This document shows, piece by piece, positions 1 through 6,689 of a stretch of 16,067 nt of DNA. Source of the DNA: Bacillota bacterium. Its GTDB lineage: Bacteria > Bacillota > Desulfitobacteriia > Desulfitobacteriales > Desulfitobacteriaceae. The DNA lies in the NCBI GenBank assembly GCA_023390635.1, contig JAEWCM010000197.1:1-16067 (forward strand). Reading direction: 5' to 3'. Under the pieces are notes generated by a model. That model saw nothing but the letters and a program-made list of their open reading frames with translations. It was not told the origin of the DNA and searched no databases. The position numbers were made by a program, and so were the translations under genes. The first letter of the stretch is position 1. Each line of letters starts with the position of its first letter.

Positions 1-128
1 ATTTTGATCTGCGCTATGTGGGCTGGGGTGGAGCGGTCTTTGCCTGTGGAGCTTTGCTGGCGGCGGTTAGATTAAATGCTCTTCAGAATGGAAGAAAGCT
101 GAAGGAGCAAAAGGGGCTGGCGGCTTGA
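1..128 (+). CDS. C-terminal end of a membrane protein, possibly an MFS-type transporter (5' end outside window)
   Basis: Reading frame 3 is open from the window edge to a TGA at 126-128 and gives 41 residues starting FDLRYVGWGG. There is one hydrophobic, Gly/Ala-rich stretch (about residues 5-23, GWGGAVFACGALLAAVRL) followed by a short basic and hydrophilic tail ending KEQKGLAA. That is the usual look of the last membrane helix and cytoplasmic tail of a polytopic transporter such as a major facilitator. The family cannot be proved from so little sequence. A terminator follows 33 bases later, so this is the end of its transcription unit. Confidence is fair that it is coding and low on the family. 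Confidence 0.45.
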   Translation, partial: FDLRYVGWGGAVFACGALLAAVRLNALQNGRKLKEQKGLAA

Positions 129-160
129 CAAGGAAAAAGCATAAGCGGAAAAAACATAGA

Positions 161-194
161 GGGCAGACAACCTGATTGGGTTGCCTGCCCTTTT
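161..194 (+). terminator. Intrinsic terminator after the partial membrane protein gene
   Basis: A 12-base stem with a single mismatch (arm GGGCAGACAACC against GGTTGCCTGCCC) is followed by TTTT. It sits just downstream of the TGA at 126-128 and separates that gene from the lipoprotein gene. Confidence 0.85.
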
Positions 195-287
195 AAAAAT
201 AACCGGTTCTGTTAAGCCAGAAGAGGAATCAGGAAATCTCCCAATCTTCGACAAGAAATACACCTGATCTTGGGATGCTGTCATAGC

Positions 288-293
288 TATAAT
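288..293 (+). promoter_or_regulatory. Possible -10 box (TATAAT) upstream of the lipoprotein gene
   Basis: A perfect TATAAT lies 98 bases before the lipoprotein start and after the preceding terminator, which is where a promoter is expected. The hexamers 16-18 bases upstream (for example TGATCT) are poor -35 boxes, so this is only a candidate. Confidence 0.3.
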
Positions 294-323
294 GATGATG
301 TAAGCATGGTAAAAGGGGATCTT

Positions 324-377
324 ATGCCTAAATCGATTAACGAAGAAGCAGGCGAATCACTTTTGATAAGCATCTGA
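324..377 (+). CDS. Possible 17-residue upstream ORF (leader peptide)
   Basis: An ATG at 324 follows an AAAAGGGGA ribosome-binding-like sequence (311-319) and opens a 17-codon frame, MPKSINEEAGESLLISI, ending with TGA at 375-377. The stop lies immediately before the GGAGGGGA ribosome binding site of the lipoprotein gene (379-386), an arrangement compatible with translational coupling or a leader peptide. It has no recognisable family and could be chance. Confidence 0.25.
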   Translation: MPKSINEEAGESLLISI

Positions 378-390
378 CGGAGGGGAGTAT

Positions 391-990
391 ATGAAAAGTA
401 TAAAGTGGTTAAGTGTGATATTATCCATGATTCTTGTGCTTATGCTAAGCGGCTGTCATGATGGTGGAGAAACTGGCGCAAATGCTGATACAAGCGAATT
501 CATCAGCAAAAATGCTAAACTTGATTATTTGCAGACATCAATGGGTATTACTCTGAAAAATATAGATTCTATGTCGATCCATGATACCAATTCGACCGAA
601 ATCATACAGATTAACCAATTCGGGGTGCAGAAATGCCAAATGGATTTTGCCGGTGAGCTTAAACAAGGCTTCAATTTCGTTATAACTTATACTTTGCCTG
701 AAACGAATTACAACTTAATGAAGAATCATAAAATAACCCTGAAAGTGGAATATCCTATCGAGTATTTTGCCGTCCTGGGGACAAGTGGGTCGGGAATATC
801 GGAGATCCCCAAACTGACTAACTATAAAACCCAGACTGCTTCCCTGTCCTTTGAAGCCTATCCGAGCAATATTTCCGGAGAAGATCTGGAAGCACTACTC
901 AGCAAACAATACACTTTCAAAGTGCGTAGCTATATTGACGATGTACTTGTAAAAGAGTTCGACATTCAAAACACCACTCAAAACATCTAA
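391..990 (+). CDS. Putative lipoprotein of unknown function
   Basis: The 199-residue product begins with a basic n-region, a hydrophobic segment (about residues 6-19) and the lipobox LSGC with Cys22, followed by a Gly/Asp/Asn-rich linker. It is therefore predicted to be lipidated and held on the outer face of the cytoplasmic membrane. The mature part (about 45-195) alternates hydrophobic and polar residues and has several Tyr/Thr/Asn-rich strands, suggesting a beta-rich extracellular fold. It has only one further Cys (in QKCQMDF) and no catalytic motif I recognise. The start is supported by GGAGGGGA at 379-386, five bases before the ATG. It is a single-gene unit between a terminator and the palindromic element at 1025-1206. 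I do not recognise the family. Confidence 0.8.
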   Translation: MKSIKWLSVILSMILVLMLSGCHDGGETGANADTSEFISKNAKLDYLQTSMGITLKNIDSMSIHDTNSTEIIQINQFGVQKCQMDFAGELKQGFNFVITYTLPETNYNLMKNHKITLKVEYPIEYFAVLGTSGSGISEIPKLTNYKTQTASLSFEAYPSNISGEDLEALLSKQYTFKVRSYIDDVLVKEFDIQNTTQNI

Positions 991-1024
991 AGACTTAAAA
1001 GCAATACTTAGAAGACCCGCAAGC

Positions 1025-1206
1025 AAGCGCAGCTTCACACACAAAAGCGTAGGATTGGCAGCGGGGCGCTAAGCCGGACGATGCATTTATGGCAGGCGGA
1101 GCCGGAGGTTTACTCGCAGAAAGCAGCGGGGTTTCCGGCATAGCGCTATGAATGCCAGTCCGGCAGCCCCGTCGCCCTCCGGAGCGTTGTGCGTGAAGCT
1201 GCGCTT
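1025..1206. repeat. Long imperfect palindrome, 182 bp, G+C-rich; MITE-like or structured RNA element
   Basis: The ends are 20-bp inverted repeats (1025-1044 and 1187-1206) matching at 19 of 20 positions. Inside, successive arms pair in nested order: CGGGGC 1062-1067 with GCCCCG 1166-1171; GCCGGAC 1073-1079 with GTCCGGC 1158-1164; an 11-base arm 1083-1093 with 1145-1155 (all pairs if G-U is allowed); GCCGGAGG 1101-1108 with TTTCCGGC 1132-1139; CTCGC 1113-1117 with GCGGG 1126-1130. The whole piece could fold into one rod-like hairpin. It is clearly richer in G+C than its flanks and carries no convincing gene. It lies between the convergent ends of the lipoprotein gene and the ABC permease gene, so it might also act as a two-way terminator, though neither side has a T-run. 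A dispersed, non-autonomous repeat is the likeliest identity, but copy number cannot be seen here. Confidence 0.6.
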
Positions 1207-1227
1207 CTCCCCAACCTTCCCTTTCTA

Positions 1228-2046
1228 TTAATGCTTAAAAACTTTCACATTGGAAAAGTCTGCTTTATTGAACTTGTGCACACAGAGGGAAAAGAATACA
1301 ACCCCAATCAGGATGATGATCAGGAATCCGAGGGCCGGTGTGATCACAAAACCATGGAGATCGTAAGCCACACCCTGCTGAACCAGTTGGGCGGCGGAAA
1401 GTCCGTCCATCTTGAGCGTAATGTAGCGGAAGATGGAGGTAATATACGTCAGGGGATTCACATAGATCAGGGGTTTGAGAAAGGCAGGCATGATGGTGGT
1501 GGGAATATAGGCTCCAGATAGAAAAGTAAAAGGCATGACCACGATGGCGGCAATGATCTGAAAGGCCGCGGAATTGCGGGCGATGGTGGCCAGGAACAGC
1601 CCGATGGAACCGAAGGTCAGACCGGCCACGGCCATCACTCCGATCATCTCCAGGAACCGCAGCGGATCAAGCTCCAGGCCCATGAAGAGGCTGATCACAG
1701 AGATTAAGATCCCTTGCAGAATGGCAATGACGGAGGAAGAAAGAATCTGTCCGATGGAAATCTGCCACCGTTTGATGGGGGCCACTAGAATTTCCTTCAT
1801 AAAACCGCTGGAAATATCGGAAAGAATGTCTGTAGAGTTGTTAATACTGGATTGGAAGACAGTCATGATAATGACCCCGGCAATCAAGTAATTCATGGGC
1901 TGATCCAGTCCGGTCATGGAAGACTTCATAATAAAGGAAAAGATAAAGAGAAAAAAGAAGGACATAAATAAAGTTCCAAATAACCGTCCTTTGTCTCGGA
2001 CGAAATTCAACAGGTTCCTGCTTAAAATAGCACCGACAGCGTTCAT
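1228..2046 (-). CDS. ABC-2 type (DrrB-like) exporter permease
   Basis: The 272-residue product is an integral membrane protein with about six hydrophobic spans (roughly residues 20-40, 52-72, 100-125, 133-155, 163-183 and 232-255), the usual size and topology for an ABC-2 permease. The spacing of helices and the LSGAYIPTTIMPAFLKPL region after span five are typical of DrrB/NodJ-type subunits. It would form the channel of an exporter with the ATPase encoded immediately upstream. Its ATG (2046-2044) shares one base with the ATPase stop codon (TAATG), so the two are translationally coupled. Members export drugs, lipids or polysaccharides; nothing here shows the substrate. Confidence 0.88.
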   Translation of the reverse strand: MNAVGAILSRNLLNFVRDKGRLFGTLFMSFFFLFIFSFIMKSSMTGLDQPMNYLIAGVIIMTVFQSSINNSTDILSDISSGFMKEILVAPIKRWQISIGQILSSSVIAILQGILISVISLFMGLELDPLRFLEMIGVMAVAGLTFGSIGLFLATIARNSAAFQIIAAIVVMPFTFLSGAYIPTTIMPAFLKPLIYVNPLTYITSIFRYITLKMDGLSAAQLVQQGVAYDLHGFVITPALGFLIIILIGVVFFSLCVHKFNKADFSNVKVFKH

Positions 2047-2960
2047 TATTCTCTGATCTCCCTTCCTGTGACATTAAGAAACACATCGTTGAGTGAGCCT
2101 TTGCTGACCTCAAAATCAGTGATTTCCTCCTTGCAGGCCGCCAGCATATCGAGGGAGGAACGGGTGTTTTTGGCATAGACCTTAAGGGCGTCCTTGTTTA
2201 ACTCATATTTCAGCTTCCGGTCCTGGAGGTAGTTTGTGATCTTCTCATAATCGATGGCTTTGATGTGCATCACAGAGGTAGAGAATTGATCCTTCAGGTG
2301 GGAAGGGGTATCGAAGGCGGCGATCCTGCCGTGGTCAATGATGGCGACGCTGGAGCAGATCTCTGCTTCATCCATATAGTGGGTCGTAAGGAAGATTGTA
2401 ATATTTTTCTGTTTTTGCAGCTTATAAATATATTCCCATACGTTGGCTCTGGTCTGAGGGTCCAGTCCGGCCGTCGGTTCGTCGAGAAAGAGGACCTTGG
2501 GATAATGAATCAGTCCCCGGGCAATCTCCACCCTCCTTTTCATGCCCCCGGAAAGACCTCCTACCGCCGATTTCCGCCACGCTTTCAAGTCAACCAGATC
2601 AAGCACAAAGTCAATCCGGGCTGAAACCTCGCTTTGCGGCACTTTATAGAAACGGCAATGGAATTTTAGGTTTTCTTCCACAGAGAGTCTGGCGTCAAGG
2701 GTATTTTCCTGAAAAACGATGCCGATGTCCTGCCTTACGCTGTCCTTTTCCTTGGCCACGTCGTGGCCGTTAATCTTCATCGTCCCGGAAGTTTTATCCA
2801 GAATCGTACATAGGGTATTGATGGTTGTGCTCTTTCCTGCGCCGTTGGGACCAAGAAAGGCGAAGATGGCGCCTTCCGGCACGTTGAAAGATACATCGTC
2901 CACGGCACGGAAATTCCCGTAATTTTTTGTAAAGTGACTCACTTCAATGATATTTTTCAT
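2046..2960 (-). CDS. ABC exporter ATPase, DrrA/CcmA type
   Basis: This 304-residue protein is the nucleotide-binding subunit of the exporter completed by the downstream permease. It shows Walker A GPNGAGKST (about 37-45), a Q-loop at FQE (83-85), signature LSGGMKRRVEIARGL (136-150), Walker B VLFLDEP (156-162) with catalytic Glu161, the D-loop GLDP, and switch His194 in TTHYMDEAE. The about 80-residue C-terminal extension after the ATPase core is typical of DrrA-like proteins. The frame stays open to 3026, but the ATG at 2960 is chosen because it gives the standard N-terminus (MKNIIEVSHFTKNYG) and follows AAAGGAGG seven bases upstream. It is divergent from the histidine kinase gene, suggesting control by that two-component system. 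Confidence 0.92.
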   Translation of the reverse strand: MKNIIEVSHFTKNYGNFRAVDDVSFNVPEGAIFAFLGPNGAGKSTTINTLCTILDKTSGTMKINGHDVAKEKDSVRQDIGIVFQENTLDARLSVEENLKFHCRFYKVPQSEVSARIDFVLDLVDLKAWRKSAVGGLSGGMKRRVEIARGLIHYPKVLFLDEPTAGLDPQTRANVWEYIYKLQKQKNITIFLTTHYMDEAEICSSVAIIDHGRIAAFDTPSHLKDQFSTSVMHIKAIDYEKITNYLQDRKLKYELNKDALKVYAKNTRSSLDMLAACKEEITDFEVSKGSLNDVFLNVTGREIRE

Positions 2961-2991
2961 GAGTACTCCTCCTTTGTTTTGCTCAGGGCTT

Positions 2992-2997
2992 ATTATA
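2992..2997 (-). promoter_or_regulatory. Candidate -10 box for the ABC exporter operon
   Basis: On the minus strand a perfect TATAAT lies 32 bases before the ATPase start codon. The -35 region (CTGCTT at 3020-3015) is weak, as expected for an activator-dependent promoter. A second minus-strand TATAAT is at 3043-3038. Confidence 0.45.
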
Positions 2998-3228
2998 GAA
3001 GGAGGATTTAAAAGAAGCAGAAACAAATAATAAAAAAATTATAAAAGAGTAATAAAAGGAGTTTAAAGTTTTTAATTTTAACATAATCTGTTGGGTCATA
3101 GGATTTTTAGACCGGACTGTGGAATAAAACCTCTTGAACTTACAAAAAGTTTAATTAAGAGGTTTACTTGCTTGAGAAGATTTATAGAATTTTTAAAAAT
3201 TGTTTAAATGCCGTTTATGGGAAAATCT

Positions 3229-3234
3229 TATAAT
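3229..3234 (+). promoter_or_regulatory. Candidate -10 box for the two-component operon
   Basis: TATAAT lies 50 bases before the chosen kinase start at 3284, with no good -35 hexamer at the standard distance (AAATGC at 3206-3211). If used, transcription starts near 3241. That would exclude the TTG start at 3200 that would otherwise lengthen the kinase. Confidence 0.4.
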
Positions 3235-3283
3235 ACGAAATAAACATCAAGCGTTATATTATGAGAGAAACAGAGGGCAAGGT

Positions 3284-4678
3284 ATGAATTTATGGCATGG
3301 CTTTCGCTTTATCAGAGACCGTTTTATTGCCCATAAGACTGAAGAGCTGGCTGAGCTGCGCCGCTCCCATCGTTGGCATCAGACGGTAGTGCAGCGGCAT
3401 AACGAGCTGCAAAGGGAACGCAGAGAACTGAGAAGGCGTTTGCGGTCGGGTCACGGTGGACACGGAGGCAGAGAAAAATGGGCGATGGACCGGGAAGAGA
3501 TGGCAGAGCTGAGACAAAGGCTGCGCATTATTGAGAAAGAACTCAATGAACTGCATTTCCAAACCCATTTGACAGGCGGCGGCATAAGGGATGCAGATTT
3601 TAGAAGATACTACCGCCATATCAGCCGGAGCCGCATTGGTATTATCGCGTTCAATCTGGTTCTTTGGTTTTTCCTTTTTCGTTTCGGAGGCATCGGCACA
3701 GGTTTAGAAACCATTGTTCTGGTGGTATTGCTGGCAACGACTGTTGGCGGGTTTTTTGAGATGGGTCTTCTCATAAGAATTCGGGAGCGGATTCTAAAGC
3801 CGATTGACAATTTGCAGCAGGGTGTGGAGGAAATTGCCCGGGGCAATTACAATGTGGTGGTTGAGAAAGGGGCTACCAACGAAGTTGCACCCTTGATCGA
3901 GGCCTTCAATGGGATGGCCCGCAAGCTGGGAGAAGGAGAACGCTTAAAGGCGGAATATGAGGAAAACCGTAAATCTCTGATCGCCAATATCTCCCATGAC
4001 TTAAAGACGCCGATTACTTCCGTTCAGGGTTATGTAGAGGCCATCATGGCTCAGGAGCAGATTCCCCCGGAGAAGATGAGAAATTACTTGAAGATCATCT
4101 ATAGTAATACAGATTACATGAACCGGCTGATCGATGATCTCTTCCTTTTTTCCAAATTGGATATGCAGAAGTTGGAGCTTACCTTTACTCCCATTCGCAT
4201 TAAGCCTTTTATGGCTGACCTGATGGAAGAGTTCAGTCTGGATTTGGCTGAACGGGGCGTGAGCTTCGTCTATCTTGACGAGTTGGAGGATGAGTGGCAG
4301 GCAGCGCTGGACGGTAAGCGTATTCATCAGGTAATTCGCAACTTAATTGATAATGCGGTGAAATATGGTCCTGTGTCTGGGCTGGAGATCCGGGCCAGGC
4401 TTTTTGCCAGGGATGATAGGGTGGGTATTGAATTAAAAGACAATGGACCGGGAATCCCGGAAGATGGCCTGACTCATATCTTCGAGCGATTTTACCGGGT
4501 GGACAGTGAGCGGACGAAGGATTTCTCCAGTACCGGTTTGGGCCTGGCGATTGCCCATGAGCTGGTGAAGGCTCATGGCGGGGAGATTAATGTGATGAGC
4601 AGCTTGGGTACGGGAACGGTATTTACGGTCATTCTTCCTGGAGCAAAAGAAGCGAGTCCCGTCGGAAATAGCAAATAG
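3284..4678 (+). CDS. Membrane sensor histidine kinase, HAMP-containing
   Basis: This 464-residue kinase probably autophosphorylates on His238 and passes phosphate to the response regulator encoded next. In order: a basic, heptad-like cytoplasmic region (1-115, rich in Arg/Glu/Leu, with a Gly-His patch); two membrane spans (about 118-135 and 140-160) joined by only a few residues; HAMP (about 165-215); HisKA with H-box ANISHDLKTPITSVQGY; and the ATPase domain with N-box NLIDNAVKY (353-361), G1 DNGPGIP (386-392), F-box FERFYRVD and G2 STGLGLA (416-422). All catalytic boxes are intact. There is no extracytoplasmic sensor domain, as in intramembrane-sensing kinases that often partner ABC exporters. 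The start at ATG 3284 is preferred over TTG 3200 because of the AGGGCAAGG just upstream and the promoter position. Confidence 0.92.
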   Translation: MNLWHGFRFIRDRFIAHKTEELAELRRSHRWHQTVVQRHNELQRERRELRRRLRSGHGGHGGREKWAMDREEMAELRQRLRIIEKELNELHFQTHLTGGGIRDADFRRYYRHISRSRIGIIAFNLVLWFFLFRFGGIGTGLETIVLVVLLATTVGGFFEMGLLIRIRERILKPIDNLQQGVEEIARGNYNVVVEKGATNEVAPLIEAFNGMARKLGEGERLKAEYEENRKSLIANISHDLKTPITSVQGYVEAIMAQEQIPPEKMRNYLKIIYSNTDYMNRLIDDLFLFSKLDMQKLELTFTPIRIKPFMADLMEEFSLDLAERGVSFVYLDELEDEWQAALDGKRIHQVIRNLIDNAVKYGPVSGLEIRARLFARDDRVGIELKDNGPGIPEDGLTHIFERFYRVDSERTKDFSSTGLGLAIAHELVKAHGGEINVMSSLGTGTVFTVILPGAKEASPVGNSK

Positions 4679-4751
4679 GGCGGAGCTCACTTCGTGATAG
4701 CTTTTCTATCGGATAGCCTTGGCAACTATGGAAATGGTGGGTGAAAAAACA

Positions 4752-5438
4752 ATGAAAAAAGTGCTGATTATAGAAGATGACCGCAATATTGCCGAACTGG
4801 AGCGGGATTATCTGAAATTGAACGGATATGAAGCCGATATTGAGGAGGATGGTCTGAAAGCGGTAAAAAAAGCTCTCGCCGGAGATTACGATGTGTTGAT
4901 TGTGGATCTGATGGTGCCCAGTAAAAGCGGATTTGATATTATTAAAGAGGTAAGGACCAAGCTGGAGATTCCTATTATTGTAGTTTCGGCGAAAATGGAA
5001 GACATTGATAAGATTCGCGGCTTCGATGTGGGAGCGGATGACTATATGACGAAGCCTTTCAGCCCCGCAGAATTGGCAGCCCGCGTCAAGTCCCATATCA
5101 GCCGGTATGAAAGGCTTAAGGGGAGGAGTGTGCCTGCCGATACTATCAGCCATAAGGGATTGGAGATCAATACTTCTTCCCATAAAGTTTTTGTCAATGG
5201 GTCGGAGGTGGGGATGACCACAAAAGAATATGAACTGCTCTGCTTTCTGGCCACGAATCCTAATATTGTCTTTACCAAGGAACAGCTCTTTGATTCCATT
5301 TGGGGTACGGATTATTATGGGGATATGGCTACCGTTCCCGTGCATATCCAAAAGATCCGCAAAAAGATTGAAAAGGATCCTGCTAATCCCGAATTGATTG
5401 AGACGTTGTGGGGAACAGGCTACCGCTTTAACGGGTAA
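4752..5438 (+). CDS. OmpR/PhoB-family response regulator
   Basis: The 228-residue product is a DNA-binding response regulator. The receiver domain (about 1-120) has the acidic pair Asp9/Asp10, phosphoacceptor Asp52 in IVDLMVP, Ser79 as the conserved hydroxyl residue and Lys101 in TKPF. The C-terminal winged helix (about 130-228) has the family pattern TKEYELLCFLATNPNIVFTKEQLFDSIWG and ends VETLWGTGYRF-like (here ETLWGTGYRFNG). The start at ATG 4752 matches the family N-terminus (MKKVLIIEDD); in-frame ATGs at 4728 and 4734 are alternatives. It lies 73 bases after the kinase gene in the same direction, with a small GATAG/CTATC hairpin (4696-4710) in the gap, so it is probably cotranscribed with its partner kinase. 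Likely targets are the divergent exporter operon and its own promoter. Confidence 0.93.
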   Translation: MKKVLIIEDDRNIAELERDYLKLNGYEADIEEDGLKAVKKALAGDYDVLIVDLMVPSKSGFDIIKEVRTKLEIPIIVVSAKMEDIDKIRGFDVGADDYMTKPFSPAELAARVKSHISRYERLKGRSVPADTISHKGLEINTSSHKVFVNGSEVGMTTKEYELLCFLATNPNIVFTKEQLFDSIWGTDYYGDMATVPVHIQKIRKKIEKDPANPELIETLWGTGYRFNG

Positions 5439-5486
5439 ACGCAGGCTTTAATATCAAAAAGAATGATGATTCAAGGAGTTTATTTT

Positions 5487-5507
5487 ATGAACTATAGGCA
5501 AAAATAA
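5487..5507 (+). CDS. Very short ORF with a good RBS (6 codons), probably chance
   Basis: AAGGAG at 5473-5478 is followed eight bases later by ATG and the six-residue frame MNYRQK, whose stop overlaps the start of the terminator at 5506. It may be a relic of a gene start or chance. Confidence 0.1.
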   Translation: MNYRQK

Positions 5508-5531
5508 AAAGCCGTACTAAAACGGCTTTTT
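5506..5531. terminator. Bidirectional intrinsic terminator
   Basis: AAAAAGCCGT and ACGGCTTTTT form a perfect 10-bp stem with a six-base loop, giving a T-run on both strands. It can end the two-component operon (plus strand) and the convergent gene whose stop is at 5534 (minus strand). Confidence 0.92.
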
Positions 5532-5533
5532 GC

Positions 5534-6310
5534 TTACCAATCAAATTCTTCCGGACAAACCGATCCTTCCAGTTGAATATTTTTTACCGTGATATTGTGT
5601 TCACGGGAATATTGCTGGATGAAGTCTTCGATTTCATAGTATTCATCAGAACGCTCGGATAAGTGTTTGACCATGGAGGGTAGATTCTTAAGCCGCTTTT
5701 CTCTGTCCATTGCCAGATAACGGGCATTAAGAACATCTAAGTACTGGATTGCATAGTTTTCAAAGCAAAGATTTTCTTTAAAAATAGCCTTGACCAGTCT
5801 GGAATAAATCGTAGGGCAGAGGATTCCTTTCAGTGCTTCCATCACAGTGGCTTGAAAGTTTCGTATTACAACAATGGATTTATTCCACATCACTTCAGGG
5901 GCTAGCAGCTTTGCATAACAAAAATTGCCGATGGCAATGCCGCCGCTGTCAACAATAGAATTACTGTCAAGAAAGATATAGTCATTAAGAATCATTACTA
6001 CGAACAAAATTTCCAACCATATTACATTGAAACTGTAATAAAGGTTATTTTGAGGTGCAATCGCCTGATGGTATTTCATCTTGTTAGTATTCATGCCATT
6101 GTCTACAAGTTTTATTCCCCGATCTCCTAATAAAGCGTGGCGCAGATCATAGCACAGTCCCATTATTCTGTGATGTACAGATGAAAGAGAGGGGTGTTTT
6201 TCCTCATTGCCTACAATGTCGTGAAAAGCTTGATTAAGCTCCTTAAGATCTCCTAAGTCGCCTGATAAGGTGACACCGGCATAATTCGGAGTGCATTTCG
6301 CTTCTAACAT
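5534..6310 (-). CDS. Conserved hypothetical protein, DUF6904-like
   Basis: The 258-residue product resembles, from memory, the DUF6904 group: an N-terminal CTPNYAGVTLSGDLGDLKEL segment, then a HHRIMGLCYDLRHALLGDRGIKLVDNGM block, then a hydrophobic stretch YYSFNVIWLEILFVVMILNDYIFL (about 92-115). The function of that group is not known. The hydrophobic stretch contains Glu and Asp and looks more like a buried helix than a membrane anchor. There is no signal peptide. The C-terminal third is helical and charged. The start has AGAGGA eight to nine bases upstream. It is a monocistronic minus-strand unit, convergent with the response regulator gene. It has no neighbour suggesting a role, and the family call is only moderately sure. 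Confidence 0.75.
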   Translation of the reverse strand: MLEAKCTPNYAGVTLSGDLGDLKELNQAFHDIVGNEEKHPSLSSVHHRIMGLCYDLRHALLGDRGIKLVDNGMNTNKMKYHQAIAPQNNLYYSFNVIWLEILFVVMILNDYIFLDSNSIVDSGGIAIGNFCYAKLLAPEVMWNKSIVVIRNFQATVMEALKGILCPTIYSRLVKAIFKENLCFENYAIQYLDVLNARYLAMDREKRLKNLPSMVKHLSERSDEYYEIEDFIQQYSREHNITVKNIQLEGSVCPEEFDW

Positions 6311-6339
6311 AGAATTAGTCCTCTTTGTTATTATTCTTT

Positions 6340-6345
6340 AGTATA
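6340..6345 (-). promoter_or_regulatory. Candidate -10 box for the DUF6904-like gene
   Basis: Minus-strand TATACT lies 29 bases upstream of the start at 6310. A second minus-strand TATAAT is found at 6398-6393. Neither has a convincing -35 box, so this is a weak call. Confidence 0.25.
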
Positions 6346-6446
6346 ATCAGCCAATTGAGACTGAGAGAAATCGCTATTTTTCATTCTCTCATTATAGTGC
6401 ATTTTTTAGAATTTTACATACACCTTAACAAGATTTTAATATGCGT

Positions 6447-6466
6447 ATATATGTATGTACATATAT
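6447..6466. promoter_or_regulatory. 20-bp palindrome, operator-like
   Basis: ATATATGTA and TACATATAT are perfect inverted 9-mers separated by TG. The site lies in the 380-bp gap between the divergent DUF6904-like gene and msrAB, just upstream of the candidate promoter at 6485-6512. It fits a dimeric repressor or activator site, but A+T-rich DNA gives such palindromes by chance more often than average DNA. The rest of the gap (6311-6689) is A+T-rich and holds no gene I can support. Confidence 0.4.
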
Positions 6467-6484
6467 TAACTTTGCCTGTAGTGT

Positions 6485-6512
6485 TTGTCAATCATATTAA
6501 TCATGAAATAAT
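6485..6512 (+). promoter_or_regulatory. Candidate promoter for the msrAB cluster
   Basis: TTGTCA (6485-6490) and AATAAT (6507-6512) are separated by 16 bases, each one mismatch from consensus. The predicted leader would be about 170 bases long before msrAB. Confidence 0.4.
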
Positions 6513-6689
6513 AACTTTTACCTGGCAGATCAATGGTTGAATCTGCAATCAGAAAAAATATTTGTATGAAATTATTGAGTTAGGGTAAGAAATAAAATAC
6601 ACTGAACGCAGAAACGAAAAAAAGTTTTGCTTGAGGGATTCTGAAGCTGAACTGTTTATTATCAGGAAAATCGGTCTGGAGAGTGAGGA

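Noticed and set aside
1189..1521. Plus-strand ORF of 110 codons
   Set aside because: It is antisense to the ABC permease gene and begins inside the palindromic element; the composition is not protein-like and the minus-strand permease is certain.
3200..3283. N-terminal extension of the histidine kinase from TTG 3200
   Set aside because: It lies across the likely -10 box at 3229-3234, has no ribosome binding site, and the ATG at 3284 has one.
4629..5351. Minus-strand ORF of 240 codons
   Set aside because: It lies opposite the response regulator gene, whose family motifs are complete, and its sequence is rich in His/Ile/Phe as expected for an antisense shadow.
6325..6540. Plus-strand ORF of 71 codons rich in Ile/Leu/Phe
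   Set aside because: It is in A+T-rich intergenic DNA, has no ribosome binding site, and covers the palindrome and promoter candidates; the hydrophobicity reflects base composition.
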